Positions 62,783-64,000 of a DNA stretch of 64,000 nucleotides are shown in pieces. The stretch's first letter is position 1; the number at the start of each line of letters is the position of its first letter. The notes below the pieces were generated by a model, which did no database searches, was not told where the DNA came from, and worked only from the letters and a program-made list of their open reading frames with translations. The stretch covers positions 1 to 64,000 of the forward strand of contig JBMFXC010000001.1 in assembly GCA_049964655.1 (NCBI GenBank), in the 5' to 3' direction. This DNA comes from JAJZJT01 sp049964655. Its GTDB lineage: Bacteria > Actinomycetota > Acidimicrobiia > Acidimicrobiales > RAAP-2. The position numbers were made by a program, and so were the translations under genes.

Positions 62783-63523
62783 ATGAGCCAGACCGAGTCG
62801 TCAGCGGAGGCACCGGCAGCATCCCTCGTGGGATCACTCGAGGTCTTCGCCCTGTCGGACGTCCTCACGCTGCTGTCATCGACGGCCCAAACCGGCGAGC
62901 TCCAGGTGGTCGGTTCGGCGGTGGACGGCAGACTGTGGCTGGAGCACGGTGAGCTCTCCAATGCCGCCGTCGGGTCCGCCACCACCATCGGCGAGGCCGT
63001 TTTCGAGCTGGCTTGCGTGACTGAAGGGTGGTTCTACTTCACCGCTGGCCTCGTCTCCTCGAGCGGGCAGCCGACCGTCCCGGTGGCCGCCGTGCTCGAC
63101 GAAGTGCGGCCACAGGTGGTCGAGTGGTTCGAGCTGCGCAGCGTGGTCCCCCTCGACGCCGTGGTAGCGCTCGCCCCCCACCCGCCCGGCGACGACGTGC
63201 AGATCCGTGGCGACCAGTGGAAGGTGCTCACGACCGTCGGCACCGGTGGCAACACGGTCAAGGACGTGCTCGACACGCTCGATGGCGACCAGGTCTCCGG
63301 ACTACGCGCCCTGCGCGAGCTGGCCGACGCGGGGCTCATCCTCCTCGAGGGAGGCACCGCTTCCTCGCTGCCCCTTCCGCCTTCCTTCGGCACAACGAGC
63401 GGAGACGGCGCGTCCGCGCTGTCGGAAGAGGCGTCGCTGGCCGACGTGGCGGTCATGCCGCCACCGATCACCGGGGACCCGTGGACCCCCTCGGCTGATT
63501 CGGCGGGCTCGGAGGCTGGCTGA
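62783..63523 (+). CDS. DUF4388 domain protein
   Basis: A 246-residue protein. Its N-terminal half begins SLVGSLEVFALSDVLTLLSS, TAQTGELQVVG, GRLWLEHGELSNAAVG, the DUF4388 (PatA-like) pattern found in bacterial signalling proteins. A possible winged-helix (TVKDVLDTLDGDQVSGLRAL) follows, then an acidic Pro-rich tail that overlaps the convergent rdgB gene by 56 bases. Likely part of a GTPase or motility signalling system; partners are not in the window. Confidence 0.85.
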   Translation: MSQTESSAEAPAASLVGSLEVFALSDVLTLLSSTAQTGELQVVGSAVDGRLWLEHGELSNAAVGSATTIGEAVFELACVTEGWFYFTAGLVSSSGQPTVPVAAVLDEVRPQVVEWFELRSVVPLDAVVALAPHPPGDDVQIRGDQWKVLTTVGTGGNTVKDVLDTLDGDQVSGLRALRELADAGLILLEGGTASSLPLPPSFGTTSGDGASALSEEASLADVAVMPPPITGDPWTPSADSAGSEAG

Positions 63524-64000
63524 ACCGTCCGAGCACGTCGGCCAGGGCGGTGAACGCCCGGCCACGGTGGGACAACGCGTGCTTCTCCTCAGCGGTGAGC
63601 TCGGCGAACGTGCGCCCGTCACCCTCCTCGGGAACGAAGACGGGGTCGTAGCCGAAGCCCTGCTCGCCGCGGGGAGCCGGTGCGATCGACCCGTCGACCG
63701 ACCCCGAGCGCCACACCTCGGTGCCGTCGGGGAAGGCCACCAGGGCAACCGTCGTGAACCGAGCGCGTCGTGTGCCCGGGTCTGACGCCCCCGCCCGCTC
63801 CAGGGCCTCGAGCAACGCTGCCACGTTGTCGGCATAGGTCGCAGAGGGACCGGCGAACCGGGCCGAGTAGACGCCTGGCGCCCCGCCGAGGGCGTCGACC
63901 TCGAGGCCCGTGTCGTCCGCGATGGCAGCAAGCCCGGTAGCGTCCCGCAGGGCCTCGGCCTTCAGCCGGGCGTTGTCGAGAAGGGTCTCGCCGGTCTCCT
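63468..64000 (-). CDS. rdgB: Non-canonical purine NTP pyrophosphatase RdgB/HAM1 (partial, start missing)
   Basis: About 177 residues from the right edge to the stop. It contains ETLLDNARLKAEAL, AIADDTGLEVDALGGAPGVY with the substrate-binding acids, SARFAG and GEQGFGYDPVFVPEEGDGRT, all typical of RdgB. It hydrolyses dITP and XTP to keep them out of DNA. The first residues (with the T/S-x-N-x-x-K motif) lie outside the window. Extra Pro/Ser tail overlaps the convergent DUF4388 gene. Confidence 0.93.
   Translation of the reverse strand, partial: ETGETLLDNARLKAEALRDATGLAAIADDTGLEVDALGGAPGVYSARFAGPSATYADNVAALLEALERAGASDPGTRRARFTTVALVAFPDGTEVWRSGSVDGSIAPAPRGEQGFGYDPVFVPEEGDGRTFAELTAEEKHALSHRGRAFTALADVLGRFSQPPSPPNQPRGSTGPR

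Overview
The window is very GC-rich DNA with many GTG starts, GTGA/ATGA start-stop overlaps, a class E sortase, an IlvX-type TPP enzyme and a mycobacterial-style MscL with a C-terminal zinc ribbon. This points to an actinobacterium. The presence of fliG and a full chemotaxis operon makes a motile Acidimicrobiia-like lineage plausible, but that placement is inference. Four runs of exactly 100 N are scaffold gaps. All four lie in or beside short tandem repeats, and one is flanked on both sides by the same 55 bases, so the sequence is probably a short-read draft or metagenome assembly.

Layout. 1-5.8 kb (mostly minus strand): a partial GNAT acetyltransferase, AlgH/YqgE, MscL, an unknown protein, a Prx5-type peroxiredoxin, a small zinc ribbon, a YbgC-type thioesterase and a DUF4012 membrane protein. 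5.9-10.3 kb: surface and exopolysaccharide functions (class E sortase, GT4 glycosyltransferase, polyprenyl-phosphate sugar transferase, a Pro/Thr-repeat membrane protein cut by a gap).

10.7-17.5 kb is the most interesting segment: a lasso-peptide (RiPP) locus. A minus-strand run encodes a B2 leader peptidase, a stand-alone PqqD-like B1 (RRE), a 46-residue precursor, an HPr-kinase-like protein and an asparagine-synthetase-type macrolactam cyclase. The precursor lies in a 245-base space between B1 and the kinase and is easily missed. Its leader carries the YxxPxLxxxG...T motif and its predicted core begins with Gly and has Asp at position 9. A convergent plus-strand operon supplies a nucleotidyltransferase-like protein and an ABC exporter.

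17.9-30.1 kb is metabolic: an FAD-linked 2-hydroxyacid dehydrogenase coupled to an IlvX-like TPP enzyme, an acetyl-CoA-synthetase homologue lacking its catalytic lysine motif, a UspA operon, a phosphoribosyltransferase-hydrolase fusion with a lost hydrolase triad, Hsp20, a methyltransferase, an MFS exporter and a nucleosidase. 30.2-44.1 kb is a signalling block: receiver-CheX fusion, fliG and a PAS-LuxR regulator on the plus strand; a GGDEF-EAL protein and the operon cheA-cheW-mcp-cheY-cheB-cheR-cheX on the minus strand.

44.6-50.7 kb is an accessory patch beside tRNA-Val: a truncated vapC, a complete IS21-family element, an older istB remnant, two complete vapBC pairs with matching operator palindromes, and remains of a serine recombinase and an IS110 transposase. 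50.8-64 kb returns to core genes: a Nat-type ABC exporter, a MalY-type C-S lyase, two glycosyltransferases, tRNA-Cys, a diguanylate cyclase, GlnD, an L,D-transpeptidase, a DUF4388 protein and RdgB (partial).
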